Source: Chitinophaga flava (GTDB lineage: Bacteria > Bacteroidota > Bacteroidia > Chitinophagales > Chitinophagaceae). Taken from it: DNA of 64,000 nt. The notes under the pieces were generated by a model that saw only the letters and a program-made list of their open reading frames with translations, made no database searches and was not told where the DNA came from. Shown in pieces: positions 16,427 to 26,475 of the stretch. A program made the position numbers and the translations under genes. Within the stretch, counting starts at the first letter, position 1, and each line of letters opens with the position of its first letter. The stretch lies in assembly GCF_003308995.1 (NCBI RefSeq), contig NZ_QFFJ01000001.1, positions 1,240,001 to 1,304,000 of the forward strand, given 5' to 3'.

Positions 16427-17611
16427 ATGAGAGAATTTTTCCGATTGCTGAAACGTGAGTTCAAGCTGTTCCTGGGTAATGCAACATTGCGTTCAGTATT
16501 TTTTCTGGCGCCGGTTTTATATGCCACCCTGCTTGGTTTTGTATACAAAAGCGGGAAAGTGGAAAATACACCCGTTATCGTTATAGATAAAGACAATACC
16601 CCATTATCCAATCAACTAGTGGAAATGCTCGGAGACAACAGAAGTATCAAGGTACTCAAGTATCTCCAGGATCCTGCTGAAATCAATGATGAAGTCATCA
16701 GACGCAACGCCGCTGCCGTAGTAAAGATACCTTCCAGATTTGAAGCAGATATCCTTCAGAAAAAGTATCCGGAAGTCAATGTATATGTCAACACAGGGAA
16801 TATGTTAACAGCCAATTTTGCCTCCAAGGCATTGCAGCTGACCATTGGAACCTTTTCTGCCGGCGTTTCTATCAAAGCACTGCAGAAAATGGGTATGCCC
16901 GCACCAAGGGCCGTTACACAATATGAGCCCTTTAAAACCAACTACATCACGCTCTTCAATACCACCAGCAACTACCTCATCTTTATGTGGCCGGCTATGC
17001 TGGCGGTGGTATTGCAGCAGGTGATCCTGCTGGCCATGGCTGTCAGCTTTGCAGCTGAGTTTCAGCGCGGGTCTTTTATGAGTGAATACCAACACATGCG
17101 TCGTTGGGCCTTTCCCATCATGCTGATAAAGGTAATCCCGATCTGGATTTTCTCCATTCTCATTGTCTCCGTGTATTACCTGATGCATATCCTTTTTCAG
17201 GTACCCTTACCGGAAGATATTCTCAACTTCATATGGCTGACCGCCTTTTTTGTAGGCTCGGCTTCTTTTATGGGTGTGTTTGTCAGCATTCTGATTCCCG
17301 ATGCATTAAAAGCCACACAGGTATTAATGATCCTCGCCTCCCCCGCTTTTATCATCAGTGGCTTTACCTGGCCACTCAATGCCATGCCGGTTTTTGTACA
17401 GTGTCTGGCCAACATTATTCCTTTAACACCTTTCCTGCAGGCATTTAAAATCTTATTAATACAGAAAGGCGCTGTAACACTTACCTATCCATACATCAAA
17501 CACCTGGGTATTTTGTTGGTGGTATATGCATCCCTGGGATGGCTGGCATTAAAAATAAAACTGTGGCTGATGTTCAGATCAGCCTCTACGGGAAATACAA
17601 ACGAGGATTAA
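16427..17611 (+). CDS. ABC-2 type transporter permease
   Basis: A 394-residue inner-membrane permease of the YhhJ/ABC-2 type. One helix lies at the N-terminus (VFFLAPVLYATLLGFVY), followed by a large periplasmic domain (about 45-180, with VIVIDKDNTPLSNQLVEML) and then five to six C-terminal helices, including FMWPAMLAVVLQQVILLAM and ASPAFIISGFTWPLNAMPVF. It is the third gene of the TolC-HlyD-permease operon. No ATP-binding subunit is encoded beside it, so the energy source must come from elsewhere or work differently. Cargo is unknown. Confidence 0.88.
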   Translation: MREFFRLLKREFKLFLGNATLRSVFFLAPVLYATLLGFVYKSGKVENTPVIVIDKDNTPLSNQLVEMLGDNRSIKVLKYLQDPAEINDEVIRRNAAAVVKIPSRFEADILQKKYPEVNVYVNTGNMLTANFASKALQLTIGTFSAGVSIKALQKMGMPAPRAVTQYEPFKTNYITLFNTTSNYLIFMWPAMLAVVLQQVILLAMAVSFAAEFQRGSFMSEYQHMRRWAFPIMLIKVIPIWIFSILIVSVYYLMHILFQVPLPEDILNFIWLTAFFVGSASFMGVFVSILIPDALKATQVLMILASPAFIISGFTWPLNAMPVFVQCLANIIPLTPFLQAFKILLIQKGAVTLTYPYIKHLGILLVVYASLGWLALKIKLWLMFRSASTGNTNED

Positions 17612-17701
17612 TTTACTGAAACAGTTAGGGGGCTGGTTTTAGTTTTCTTTATTATCTTTCTTAACTAATTTAAAAAACTATTTTATCTTATTCCCCAGGC
17701 T

Positions 17702-18163
17702 ATGAAACGTATTTTCCTCCTCAGCATATTGTTTTTCCTGGCTGCAGCAGCCTATTGCCAGCAAAAGACCACGACTACTGACTTTCAGCAGCTTAACTGG
17801 CTATCAGGAACCTGGAAAAGGATTCAGCTAAAACCCGGCAAATCAGGGCATGAGCGTTGGGAACAGACCTCCCCTGCTTCCCTGAAGGGAATCGGTATCA
17901 CCCAACGTGGAACAGACACTACTTTTATGGAGAAACTTGCATTGGTGGTTAAAAACGGAGCTATCTATTACGTAGCGGATGTTGCGGAAAATAAAGAACC
18001 AATCTATTTTAAAGTATCTGCCATCAGTAGTACCGGTTTTACCTGTGAAAATGCAGAACATGATTTTCCCAAAAAGATTGTTTACAGCAGAACAGATAAT
18101 CGATTAAAAGTAACGACCAGCGGTGGAGAAAAATCGATCGATTTTTTCTTTGAGAGAGAATAA
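17702..18163 (+). CDS. DUF6265-type secreted protein
   Basis: A 153-residue protein with a Sec signal (MKRIFLLSILFFLAAAAYC) and the FQQLNWLSGTWKR opening typical of DUF6265 and related lipocalin-like beta-barrel domains. Later strands include NAEHDFPKKIVYSR. The role of these periplasmic proteins is not known. It stands alone 90 nt behind the exporter operon. Its stop codon directly abuts copy A of the palindromic repeat family at 18164. Confidence 0.8.
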   Translation: MKRIFLLSILFFLAAAAYCQQKTTTTDFQQLNWLSGTWKRIQLKPGKSGHERWEQTSPASLKGIGITQRGTDTTFMEKLALVVKNGAIYYVADVAENKEPIYFKVSAISSTGFTCENAEHDFPKKIVYSRTDNRLKVTTSGGEKSIDFFFERE

Positions 18164-18250
18164 TCATCAAGTCTCCCAGGAACTAAAGTCCTGGGCTAAA
18201 TTGGAGGAGTGAAGTACGGAGCTTTACTAAAGGAATAAGCTCAGCGATAA
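18164..18250 (+). repeat. Dispersed palindromic repeat, copy A
   Basis: It starts TCATCAAGTCTCCCAGG right after the stop codon of the DUF6265 gene. Its core is CCCAGGA (18175-18181), a 7-nt loop, then TCCTGGG (18189-18195), followed by CTAAATTGGAGG and a segment shared with copy B (GGAGCTTTACTAA). Copies B, C and D lie at 35.1-36.0 kb. It resembles REP-type elements. Confidence 0.75.
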
Positions 18251-18304
18251 TTAAAGCAGCAAAAGCCTTTCCGACACAATGTCAAAAAAGAGAATATAAA
18301 ATCA

Positions 18305-18336
18305 AGGCTGCCCCTTTTCAGGAGCAGCCTCTTTTT
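18305..18336. terminator. Terminator between convergent genes
   Basis: AGGCTGC at 18305-18311 pairs with GCAGCCT at 18324-18330 and is followed on the plus strand by CTTTTT. It separates the rightward DUF6265 gene from the leftward SusCD locus and probably serves both. Confidence 0.7.
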
Positions 18337-18356
18337 ATTTAATGCTACAGTCTGCG

Positions 18357-19679
18357 TTAGTTGCCTACAGTTCCATAGAAGAACTGAGATGCATTAGTGC
18401 TTTTCACCAAACCACCCAGTACCAGTGTTGATCCTGGAATGCTGTTAGTTATCCAGGAAAGGTTAAACGAACTGGTTTCGAAGTAGTTTCTGGTACCTGC
18501 AAAGGCCGCTGGCAGGGCGGATGCATTTGCATCCTGGGAAGTAAATACAAACTTCACAGAGCCGTCGGTGTTTTTTACAGGGGTGTAAACTACGTTGGCC
18601 AGGTAGGTAGTAGTAGTATTGGAGAAACTGAACCGCAAAGTATAAGTCAGATCAGTGTTCTGCATCATACGGATAAGATTCAGGTTATAACCATATGCTT
18701 TCAGCTGATTCAGACACTGTGTATAAACAGGATCGAAATCACTGTTCAGCGTGCCTTTCAGCGTAGCTGCGCTATATTCAATAGCTGTATAGTCTTTTCC
18801 CGCACCAAATACCAGATTCAATGGTACTACCGGCATTGTTCCTGCCTCTAGATTATAGGTATCAGTACCGTTTGTCACGTAGTATACCTTCTTGGCAGCA
18901 TCCCACAGCAGTTCGCGGAAAGCAAAACCATTGTAAACAACTGTTGATTCCAGAATAAGGCCATTAGGTGAGAAGGCAAAACCCAGGGTTTTACTGAAGG
19001 CATTGTTATTTTCCCCTAAGTAGGTAAACCGGATTCTGCGCGCGCTGGTATTGATAGCTGCATCTATTTTTTTACCGTCTTTGAAACTGATATACGGAGC
19101 AGGCGAGCTGGCCACATAAGTGTTGTTATCAGTCATGCGCTCAGCGATCTTTCCGTTGAGGATGTTCTGTTGTTCCGCACTGGTCAGTCTCACCATCATC
19201 ATCTGATTTCCGCGGTCCATGCCACCCATATAAAAGGTATCACCGACCATTTTATCCATGACAAACTGGAAATCGGATTTTAAGCCTGCACCGGCAGTAC
19301 CACCACTCACATTAGGAGCAGGGTCGTTTGGCAGATGTATATAATTGTAGGTATCGAAAATCAGCGTGGGCCATTGTAAGGCTTTCAGGCGGAAGGTAGA
19401 TGCTTTAAGTGTGGTGGCCGTAGTGCTGTTAAAGTCACTGATCATCTCCACGGAATTATCTTTACCAAATTTAAAATAGTAAAAGAAACCCTTTCCACCT
19501 GCGGGATAGATCGTTGCTTTCCAGCCGTACTGAGCGCTGGTAAGGAGCTGCATATTCTCATCCAGGCGTTTGATGAGCCTTACATCCGGGTCTTCCATAA
19601 ATGGGTCGGAAGACTTATTACAGGATATAGCAGCGATGGCCAGTAATGTATATAGCGTGAGTTTTTTCATGATGTTCAT
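18357..19679 (-). CDS. DUF4302 domain lipoprotein
   Basis: A 440-residue lipoprotein (lipobox AAISC) of the DUF4302 type, recognised by the early LDENMQLLTSAQYGWKATIYP and KGFFYYFKFGKDNSVEM strands and by its size. Such proteins occur as last genes in SusC/SusD cassettes that also encode a zinc metallohydrolase lipoprotein, exactly as here. Their function is unknown; a surface-exposed substrate-handling role is inferred. Its start overlaps the stop of the upstream gene by one base. An alternative start at the fourth codon (MKKLTLYT) gives a more typical signal. Confidence 0.85.
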   Translation of the reverse strand: MNIMKKLTLYTLLAIAAISCNKSSDPFMEDPDVRLIKRLDENMQLLTSAQYGWKATIYPAGGKGFFYYFKFGKDNSVEMISDFNSTTATTLKASTFRLKALQWPTLIFDTYNYIHLPNDPAPNVSGGTAGAGLKSDFQFVMDKMVGDTFYMGGMDRGNQMMMVRLTSAEQQNILNGKIAERMTDNNTYVASSPAPYISFKDGKKIDAAINTSARRIRFTYLGENNNAFSKTLGFAFSPNGLILESTVVYNGFAFRELLWDAAKKVYYVTNGTDTYNLEAGTMPVVPLNLVFGAGKDYTAIEYSAATLKGTLNSDFDPVYTQCLNQLKAYGYNLNLIRMMQNTDLTYTLRFSFSNTTTTYLANVVYTPVKNTDGSVKFVFTSQDANASALPAAFAGTRNYFETSSFNLSWITNSIPGSTLVLGGLVKSTNASQFFYGTVGN

Positions 19680-21010
19680 TACAGATTTAAGGTGCCGAAT
19701 GTAAATGAGGTTGCATCACCAGCCTTCTCAAAACCACCGAATTCCACTTTCGCATCGGGGCCATAGAAGTATTTTGTCTTCTGTGCGCCACTGAAGAAAT
19801 CGGTCAGCGGTTTTACTGAAGCCGCTATTGTATTGGCGTTGGCATCTCCTCCGGTAAGAGCGAAGGTGTATGTTTCCGCAGCGGTATTAGCCACTACACT
19901 GTAAGTAAATGTACCAGTGGAGAGTACGCCTGCACCAGGGCCGGCAGCAGAGCGGTAGTTAACCTTCAATTGCATGGTAGTGGTGGAGTTAAACACCACA
20001 TTGATGCTTTCCAGTGTAAACTGTGCAGTAGCGTCTACTTTCAGCAAAGCATCTTTGGAAGTTGCCCATGCATTGTTGAAATTATCAGACTGACCACCTA
20101 CCAACGCAGGATTAATAACAATGGATGTAAAGGCCTTGCCAAAACCGATATGGGAGAATACCGGCGGATTAGAATAACTGTTAAAGTCTTTCTGCACTTT
20201 GGTTTGCAGCCCGGCAAAATCAATGCCCCATGTTTGTTTGAAATAGCCTACTACGATAGATTCTTTTTTACGGAGAATCGTTGTATTCACACCTGTCTGT
20301 TTCATGATGGTTTCATAACCACCACGGCCCAGCGTGAGCATCATAGAAACCATTTCCGCGAAATCCTCTTCAGGAGCGGCACGGGAATACTGGCTGATAA
20401 AGCCCATTGCATAAGCATCTGCCAGGGGCTGGTTATTCCAGTCAGCTGTATAACCACCACCTGTCAACAGCGGAAAGTCCTTCGGATAAATCACCGTCTG
20501 GTGCAGGATATGTGCAAACTCGTGATGAATGGTTTTCAGTACCTGCTGCACATTGGCGCGGCTGGTTTTATTGAAGTTGTTGACGTTATACAATGTAACC
20601 TTGTATCCACCTTCTGCTTCACCCAGCTTAACGGTTCCGCCGGTATTATATTCCACACTACCTACCAGCATGTATTGTTTGGGAGAATACATTTTGATAA
20701 AGTCAGCATTCTTCTCCATGATATATGGCTGAATCCAGGCAGAGTTCACTGTTTCCATCAGTGGTCTTACTTTGGCGCTGTCTGGTGGAACCAGGGTTTT
20801 GGTAGGGTCCAGCTCAGAACCATCGAACCTGTATTTTACTTCCAGGTTGTAAGGCTGTGTAAACGTGGCAAACAGCCAGTTATCTAATGCTGTTTTCGTC
20901 CAGGTATCGCCACCAAGGCCTACCAATGGTTTGTCCAGATCATCTGACTTTTTACAAGCGGACAGCATTACTGCCGCAAAAGCTATTATTAGGAAAAAAT
21001 GTTTTTTCAT
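19679..21010 (-). CDS. SusCD-associated zinc metallohydrolase lipoprotein
   Basis: A 443-residue lipoprotein (MLSACKKSDD) with a gluzincin-type zinc site, HEFAH at residues 163-167 inside KTIHHEFAHILHQ. A downstream EEDFAEMVSMML helix may supply the third ligand. It matches the substrate import-associated zinc metallohydrolase lipoproteins of Bacteroidota TonB cassettes. The enzyme probably acts on a peptide or other amide substrate at the cell surface before uptake by the SusCD pair, an inference. It follows susD by 12 nt. Confidence 0.87.
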   Translation of the reverse strand: MKKHFFLIIAFAAVMLSACKKSDDLDKPLVGLGGDTWTKTALDNWLFATFTQPYNLEVKYRFDGSELDPTKTLVPPDSAKVRPLMETVNSAWIQPYIMEKNADFIKMYSPKQYMLVGSVEYNTGGTVKLGEAEGGYKVTLYNVNNFNKTSRANVQQVLKTIHHEFAHILHQTVIYPKDFPLLTGGGYTADWNNQPLADAYAMGFISQYSRAAPEEDFAEMVSMMLTLGRGGYETIMKQTGVNTTILRKKESIVVGYFKQTWGIDFAGLQTKVQKDFNSYSNPPVFSHIGFGKAFTSIVINPALVGGQSDNFNNAWATSKDALLKVDATAQFTLESINVVFNSTTTMQLKVNYRSAAGPGAGVLSTGTFTYSVVANTAAETYTFALTGGDANANTIAASVKPLTDFFSGAQKTKYFYGPDAKVEFGGFEKAGDATSFTFGTLNL

Positions 21011-21022
21011 ATTTACAGCAGA

Positions 21023-22483
21023 TTAACGGGGATTAAGAGGAACACCGGATAAAGTCACTTCTTCCGGTAATTGCAACAGTTTACGTTTATCATCCGCAGC
21101 CAGATCAAACACTTCACCTCTGGAGGTAGTATGTGTTACCGGCATTTTCAGACGCAGGATGTCCAGCCATCTCATACCTTCATTCAAAAATTCAGCACGT
21201 TTGATATCCAGTAAAGCCAGGCGGTAAGCCTCTTTCTTATCGGTTGTTCTGGAGCCATAGTAGCTCATCACGCGGGCATCTGTAATTAAGTGCTGAGTGG
21301 TGTTATAGTTAAGGACACGGGTTTTCACCAGCGCGTTCATGTCATTGAGTGCTTCGGCATACATGTCCTTGCTGAGGAGCGCTTCAGCCCTGTTGAGCAG
21401 TGTTTCCTCTGTAGTCAACAACGGTACCATGGTATAGTATGTACCGGTGTTGGCGTTGATACTAACACGTTTGAAATAAGCGAGGTACTTCATGACAAAG
21501 TAAAAAGTGCTGCTGGTGCTATAAACCTTCAGTGCATCCCAGCGGCTACCCAGTGGGCTGATGAGCTGTATAACCCTTGGCTGGGACATCGCAAACTGAT
21601 AGCGATAATAATAAACACAATAGTTGGATACCGTTTCCCCGAGCAGCAGATTTCCCGGATTGGTAGCGCTGGTGTAAAAAGTCTGCAGGTCATTGACAGT
21701 AACGGAAGCGCCCTGATAGTTCAACCATGGTCTTACGTTAGCCGCAAAGTCATTAGTAGGGAAGGCCAGGTTGGCTTCTTCTATCACTTTATCATAGTTG
21801 CGTTTCCACAGATAGAACCTGGAAGCAAAAGCATGTGCCGCTCTTCTGGTAAAGTGGTAGGCAGGTATGGCGTATTTGTCATTCAGCAAAGGAATACCTT
21901 CTTTCAGGTCTTTCTCGATCATGTCATATACATAGGCCACGGTTTTGCGGTCGTAGTTTTTCACCACTATTTTCTCCGGCTCGGTCACATAGGGAATGCC
22001 CGCGTCCTGGCCGGCAGTAGCCGGATCATAGGCTTTTGAGAAAAGCGTTACCAGCATAAAGTGGGCATAAGCTCTGGCTACCAGCGCTTCACCTTTCTGA
22101 CCGGAATACAACTGCGGGTTAGTGGCTTTATTACAGATGTCTAATGCCTGGTTGGCAGATGCGATCGCAGCGTAACAGGCATTCCAGTAATAGGTAGGAC
22201 CATCCTGGGCAGTAGTGGTGATATCTCTCCAGAAATATGCATCCTCATTGGCCGGGAGGTGAATACCGGTGAGGCTTACGTCCATGGCATTATCGGACAT
22301 CGCTTCCGCAAAGGTGAAGTAGTTGGCCGCAGGATAAGCTGTTACCAGCAGCTCCGCTACCTTCTCAGGTGTATTCAGGACGGCCCGTTGATCGGGTGCC
22401 TGCTCCAGATACTTTTTGCAGCCGGTAGTGCTCAGCAATGCAACAGCCGCTATATATAGATATCTTTTTTTCATAATTATCAC
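21023..22483 (-). CDS. SusD/RagB-family outer-membrane lipoprotein
   Basis: A 486-residue lipoprotein (LLSTTGCKKYLEQAPD) of the SusD/RagB type. The tetratricopeptide-like regions are seen in YAAIASANQALDICNKA and GEALVARAYAHFMLVTLFSKAYDP, and the C-terminal part shows RLALLDIKRAEFLNEGMRWLDILRLKMPV. It lies 2 nt behind its SusC gene. It should act as the surface lid for that channel, with the zinc hydrolase and the DUF4302 protein as partners. The first Met may be the fourth codon (MKKRYLYI). Confidence 0.92.
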   Translation of the reverse strand: MIIMKKRYLYIAAVALLSTTGCKKYLEQAPDQRAVLNTPEKVAELLVTAYPAANYFTFAEAMSDNAMDVSLTGIHLPANEDAYFWRDITTTAQDGPTYYWNACYAAIASANQALDICNKATNPQLYSGQKGEALVARAYAHFMLVTLFSKAYDPATAGQDAGIPYVTEPEKIVVKNYDRKTVAYVYDMIEKDLKEGIPLLNDKYAIPAYHFTRRAAHAFASRFYLWKRNYDKVIEEANLAFPTNDFAANVRPWLNYQGASVTVNDLQTFYTSATNPGNLLLGETVSNYCVYYYRYQFAMSQPRVIQLISPLGSRWDALKVYSTSSTFYFVMKYLAYFKRVSINANTGTYYTMVPLLTTEETLLNRAEALLSKDMYAEALNDMNALVKTRVLNYNTTQHLITDARVMSYYGSRTTDKKEAYRLALLDIKRAEFLNEGMRWLDILRLKMPVTHTTSRGEVFDLAADDKRKLLQLPEEVTLSGVPLNPR

Positions 22484-22485
22484 AA

Positions 22486-25400
22486 TTAAAATCCAACTTT
22501 TAAGGTAAATGTGAATTGCTTAGGAACAGGCATTGCCACACCGCCGGAAGTAAAGAACTCCGGATCCTGGCCTTTCAGAGCCTTGTCTGCGTAAATCAGC
22601 CAGATATTGTTACCCTGCAGTTTCACTGACATATTGTTGGCGCGTATCAGCCTTGCAACCCTTACAGGCAGATTATAAGCCAGTGACACCTGTTTCAGGC
22701 GAACAAAACTTCCATCTGCTACCCGTCCGGAAGTGTAGTTATAAGCGGTATAGGGATAAAGTGCACCAATGGTGCTACGAACGAGGTAATCGGCGATAGA
22801 CGGTACATTGGTGGCTTTCTCATCGAGCGGCAATGTCCATCTGTCCAGGAATTCCTTAGGCATCGCATCAGCATCGGAGTATCTCAGATTAAAGGCATTG
22901 TTTAACCTGATCTTGTTTCCAGCCTGATAAGAGATAAAGAAATTCAGCATGAAGTTTTTGTAGTTGAATGTATTATTCCAACCACCTGTAATGGTAGGAT
23001 CAACAGACCCTTCATATATCAGATAGTCCTTGTTGGTGCTCTGCACATACACACCGGTGCTCAACTTACCGTTTTCATCGATGTAGGTAGGCATTCCGAC
23101 CATGTTCAGGCCCTGGAAATTGAGTGAGTAAAGTCCGCGTACAGCATGACCTTCGCTCGCACCACCCTCGGGTACGATCAGGTCATAGATACGGGGCTTG
23201 CTCTTCAGGTTGGTGATTTCGTTTTTGTTGAAACCAAAGGTCAGGTTGGAAGACCAGTTGAAAGACTTGCTCTTAATCAGTTTTCCACCGACGGTCATTT
23301 CCACACCATAGGATTTCATGTCTGCGTAGTTGGCTTGTTTGGTATCTTCTCCACCAATGCCGGACGTACGCAGTGCGCTGATCAGGTCAAAACCATTACG
23401 TTTATAGGCATCAACAGTAACGGCCAGTTTATCACCCCAGAAACCCGCGTCAATACCAACGTTACCTTCGTATTGTTTTTCCCAGGTCAGTTCGGAGTTT
23501 TCCAGGTGGTCCAGTTCAACCCTTGGTTCCACTTCTGATAATCTCGGACGTATAGCAGAGCTATTTTTGAATACCACACTGGAGTTGGTAGCACTTCCGA
23601 TACTTGCGGTCAGACCATAAGAGGCACGCAGTTTCAGGAAGCTGATGTTTTCCTTATACTTCAGGAATTCTTCCTGGTCGAGGTTCCAGGCGGCACTCAG
23701 GGTCCAGGTAGGCAGCCAGCGTGCATTTCTGGATTCGCCCATTCTGTTGGAGCCATCATATCTCACCGTTCCGTTGAAGATATATTTGCCATCATAAGAA
23801 TAGCTGGCGTTACCAAAGAAAGAAGCATATCTGTCGTACTGCTGGTTCATCCCGAAATAGTTGTAACCACCTTCGAGCAGCATTTTAATAATACGGTAGT
23901 CTGTAAATGGTGTACCACCTTTCTCATATTGGTAACCGTAACCATTAGCATTGCTGTTCTGGCGGTCGGTATACTTTATTTCCTGTCCGACGAAAGCGCT
24001 TACCAGGTGTTTTTTGCTGAAATCATGTTTCCACTCCAGCTGATTACGCACATAGTAGTTGGTGAGCTTATCGTCATTTTTATTATAGAAACCACCTTGT
24101 GGCAAGGCAATCTGTTTCACCGTTAACTCCGGATGGTCAGGGTCCATGTAGAGGAATGGGTTTGCAGCAGCCACGGTAGAATTGGGAGCATACCGGTATG
24201 CCTGCGCCATATTGGAGTTTTCGCTAACGATATTTTCACGGGTAGTTTTTACGAAGCGGATAGCACCAATGGTCCGGAAATTGAAGTCATTGGAGATCTT
24301 ATAACCCAGTTCACCCTGAATCTTAGTATCCAGCATGTCCAGGTTAATGTAGTTATTTTTTAACTCATTGATGATGTTAAATGGCGCGTAGTTACGGTTG
24401 AAGTATTCCAGGTTGCCACTTTCATCATAGGCAGTCATGGCACGGCTGGTATTCAGCGCATAGCTGTAAGGGTTGATATCAAAATCTCTGGTATATACCC
24501 CTTCTACTACGTTGCTGGATCTTCCCTGAGTACCGGGAGCCCGTTGTTGCCTGATAGATCCGTTTACAATCACGTTCGCAGTAAGGCGTTTGGAGAGATT
24601 GTAGGTACCGCGGAGGTTAGCGGTATAACGGCTTACACGGTCTGCAATAGACCAACCATTATCATTATAATAACCGAGGGAAAAGTAATGTTGTGATTTA
24701 TCTGTACCGGAAGAAATACTCAGGGAGTGTTCCTGTACGAAAGAGTTTCTGAAGAGTACGTTAAACCAGTCTGTATTGGCTTTTGCATAACGCTGCAGGA
24801 AAGCTTCCCTGGCTTCAGGAGTATTCTGCAAGCCAAATGTGCCGGTAGCCGGATTATATTCTTTCAGCTTCTGGTACATTTTCGCATATACGCCACCGTT
24901 ATTTTCGTTAGCGATAGAAGAACTCAGCCCGCCTTTACGGTACATCTCTGCATACACAGACATCTGGTCGGCAGAATTCATGATGTTGAAAGTGCTGTAA
25001 TCCGGTTTAAGGAAGGTGGAGAAGTTACCGTTGTAATTCACCTGGGTAGAACCGACACGGCCTTTTTTAGTGGTGATCACCACTACGCCGTTCATCGCAC
25101 GGGCACCGTACTGGGCGGTGGCGGCAGCATCTTTCAGGATGGTAAAGGTTTCGATATCGTCTGCGTTGATACCGGCTACAGAAGAGCCGATCAGCGTCAG
25201 CGCGTCTCCGCTGGAGAGCTGGTCGTTGCTGATGTTCACGATATCTTCCAGTACCACGTTATCGATTACCCACAGTGGTTTGTTTTCACCGGAGATGGAA
25301 GTAGCACCTCTTACGCGGATTTTAGGGGCCGCACCGAAGGTACCGGAAACGTTCTGCACAGAAACGCCGGCTACTCTACCTTCCAGCATACGGCTTACGT

Positions 25401-26232
25401 CAACGATACCATCCTGTTTCACTTCTACGCCGCTGATATTGGTAGCAGAACCGGTAAACAGTTTTTTGTTTACGCTCTGGTAACCGGTTACGATCACCTC
25501 TCCCAGCCCTGCGATGTTTTCTTCCATGGTAATGTTGAAAACAGTTTTGTCATTTACCTGAACTTCATGTGGTTTAAAACCAAGAAAGTTAAATACCAGG
25601 ACATCGTTATTATTTGCAGTGATGGAAAAGCGGCCATCCGGGTCGGTGATAACACCGCGGCTTTGTCCTTTGATCTGTACGGAAACACCGATCAGGGGAT
25701 TCCCTTTTTTATCGGTTATTTTACCGGTACGTTGTGTTTGTTGCTGTGGTTCAGCTTCCGTAGCGGTTTTGGCGGCAGATGCATCCTTTACGGTCAGGAT
25801 GATTGTTTTAGACAGCAGCTCATATTCTATGGGCTGATCTTTCAACACCTGGTCCATAAATTCATTCAAGGGCACTTCTTTAGCGTTCACGGAGATATCG
25901 TGAGCACGCTGCAGCACTTCTTTTTTATAAAATACCAGGTATCCTGTCTGCTTTTCAATGGCAGTAAATACCTTTTGCAGGCTGACTTTCTGGGCACTGA
26001 AGGTAATACTCTGTGCCCTGGCCCCAGCAGCCACCTGCATAATGGTTACAAGGATTAACAATGCTGTCAGTTTCATAGTAATCAGCAGTTTTTTTAGCCC
26101 GGTAGCTATACCCTTCACCGGATTCTGCCGATTTTCCAATACCGTTTCGGCCCTATGGTGGAGGCTGACCGGTACTACATTTCCGGGCATAGCATACCAA
26201 CTACAATTAGCATTTTTTTGCATAAATTGCAT
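22486..26232 (-). CDS. SusC/RagA-family TonB-dependent receptor with STN and CarboxypepD domains
   Basis: A 1248-residue outer-membrane channel. A long N-terminal lead (1-52) precedes the hydrophobic signal MKLTALLILVTIMQVAAGARA; such extended leads are usual for these receptors in Chitinophaga-like genomes, though a start at residue 53 is possible. Then come STN (about 75-148, SLQKVFTAIEKQTGYLVFY), CarboxypepD-like (168-240, GKITDKKGNPLIGVSVQIKG), plug (from GEVIVTGYQSVNKK) and barrel ending FTFTLKVGF. The STN domain should signal to the FecR encoded upstream. It heads the susD, zinc hydrolase and DUF4302 genes. Confidence 0.93.
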   Translation of the reverse strand: MQFMQKNANCSWYAMPGNVVPVSLHHRAETVLENRQNPVKGIATGLKKLLITMKLTALLILVTIMQVAAGARAQSITFSAQKVSLQKVFTAIEKQTGYLVFYKKEVLQRAHDISVNAKEVPLNEFMDQVLKDQPIEYELLSKTIILTVKDASAAKTATEAEPQQQTQRTGKITDKKGNPLIGVSVQIKGQSRGVITDPDGRFSITANNNDVLVFNFLGFKPHEVQVNDKTVFNITMEENIAGLGEVIVTGYQSVNKKLFTGSATNISGVEVKQDGIVDVSRMLEGRVAGVSVQNVSGTFGAAPKIRVRGATSISGENKPLWVIDNVVLEDIVNISNDQLSSGDALTLIGSSVAGINADDIETFTILKDAAATAQYGARAMNGVVVITTKKGRVGSTQVNYNGNFSTFLKPDYSTFNIMNSADQMSVYAEMYRKGGLSSSIANENNGGVYAKMYQKLKEYNPATGTFGLQNTPEAREAFLQRYAKANTDWFNVLFRNSFVQEHSLSISSGTDKSQHYFSLGYYNDNGWSIADRVSRYTANLRGTYNLSKRLTANVIVNGSIRQQRAPGTQGRSSNVVEGVYTRDFDINPYSYALNTSRAMTAYDESGNLEYFNRNYAPFNIINELKNNYINLDMLDTKIQGELGYKISNDFNFRTIGAIRFVKTTRENIVSENSNMAQAYRYAPNSTVAAANPFLYMDPDHPELTVKQIALPQGGFYNKNDDKLTNYYVRNQLEWKHDFSKKHLVSAFVGQEIKYTDRQNSNANGYGYQYEKGGTPFTDYRIIKMLLEGGYNYFGMNQQYDRYASFFGNASYSYDGKYIFNGTVRYDGSNRMGESRNARWLPTWTLSAAWNLDQEEFLKYKENISFLKLRASYGLTASIGSATNSSVVFKNSSAIRPRLSEVEPRVELDHLENSELTWEKQYEGNVGIDAGFWGDKLAVTVDAYKRNGFDLISALRTSGIGGEDTKQANYADMKSYGVEMTVGGKLIKSKSFNWSSNLTFGFNKNEITNLKSKPRIYDLIVPEGGASEGHAVRGLYSLNFQGLNMVGMPTYIDENGKLSTGVYVQSTNKDYLIYEGSVDPTITGGWNNTFNYKNFMLNFFISYQAGNKIRLNNAFNLRYSDADAMPKEFLDRWTLPLDEKATNVPSIADYLVRSTIGALYPYTAYNYTSGRVADGSFVRLKQVSLAYNLPVRVARLIRANNMSVKLQGNNIWLIYADKALKGQDPEFFTSGGVAMPVPKQFTFTLKVGF

Positions 26233-26299
26233 TAGTTTGATGGTTTTAACTGGTTGTTTAAAAAAATGGTTTCATTCGATCAGGATCATTCAAACGCCT

Positions 26300-26324
26300 T
26301 CCGGGGGTGGTGATGACACCTCCG
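26300..26324. promoter_or_regulatory. Hairpin in fecR-susC intergenic leader
   Basis: CCGGGGGTG at 26300-26308 pairs with CACCTCCGG at 26316-26324 with one mismatch. The 243-nt gap between fecR and susC (26233-26475) holds no gene. On the plus strand TTTTTG follows; on the minus strand, the transcribed one, no T-run follows, so an mRNA 5' structure is likelier than a terminator. Confidence 0.35.
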
Positions 26325-26475
26325 GTTTTTGTTGACAGCCCTTTGTTGTTACTTCCGTTTTAAAATTTTTACAAAAAGAGAAGTGCCACTATTTCATTGC
26401 ATAGTGTGTTAACAGTATCCTCATTTTTGGTTGACGGCAGCTTTCTGCCTTAAATAATTAATTCTCATTGTCAGG

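Noticed and set aside
19970..20887. 305-codon plus-strand frame antisense to the zinc metallohydrolase gene
   Set aside because: The HEFAH lipoprotein on the minus strand explains the sequence; the frame is Cys/His-rich noise.
24727..26058. Long plus-strand open frame (443 codons) antisense to the second SusC gene
   Set aside because: The minus strand encodes clear STN, CarboxypepD and plug motifs; the antisense product has no recognisable pattern.
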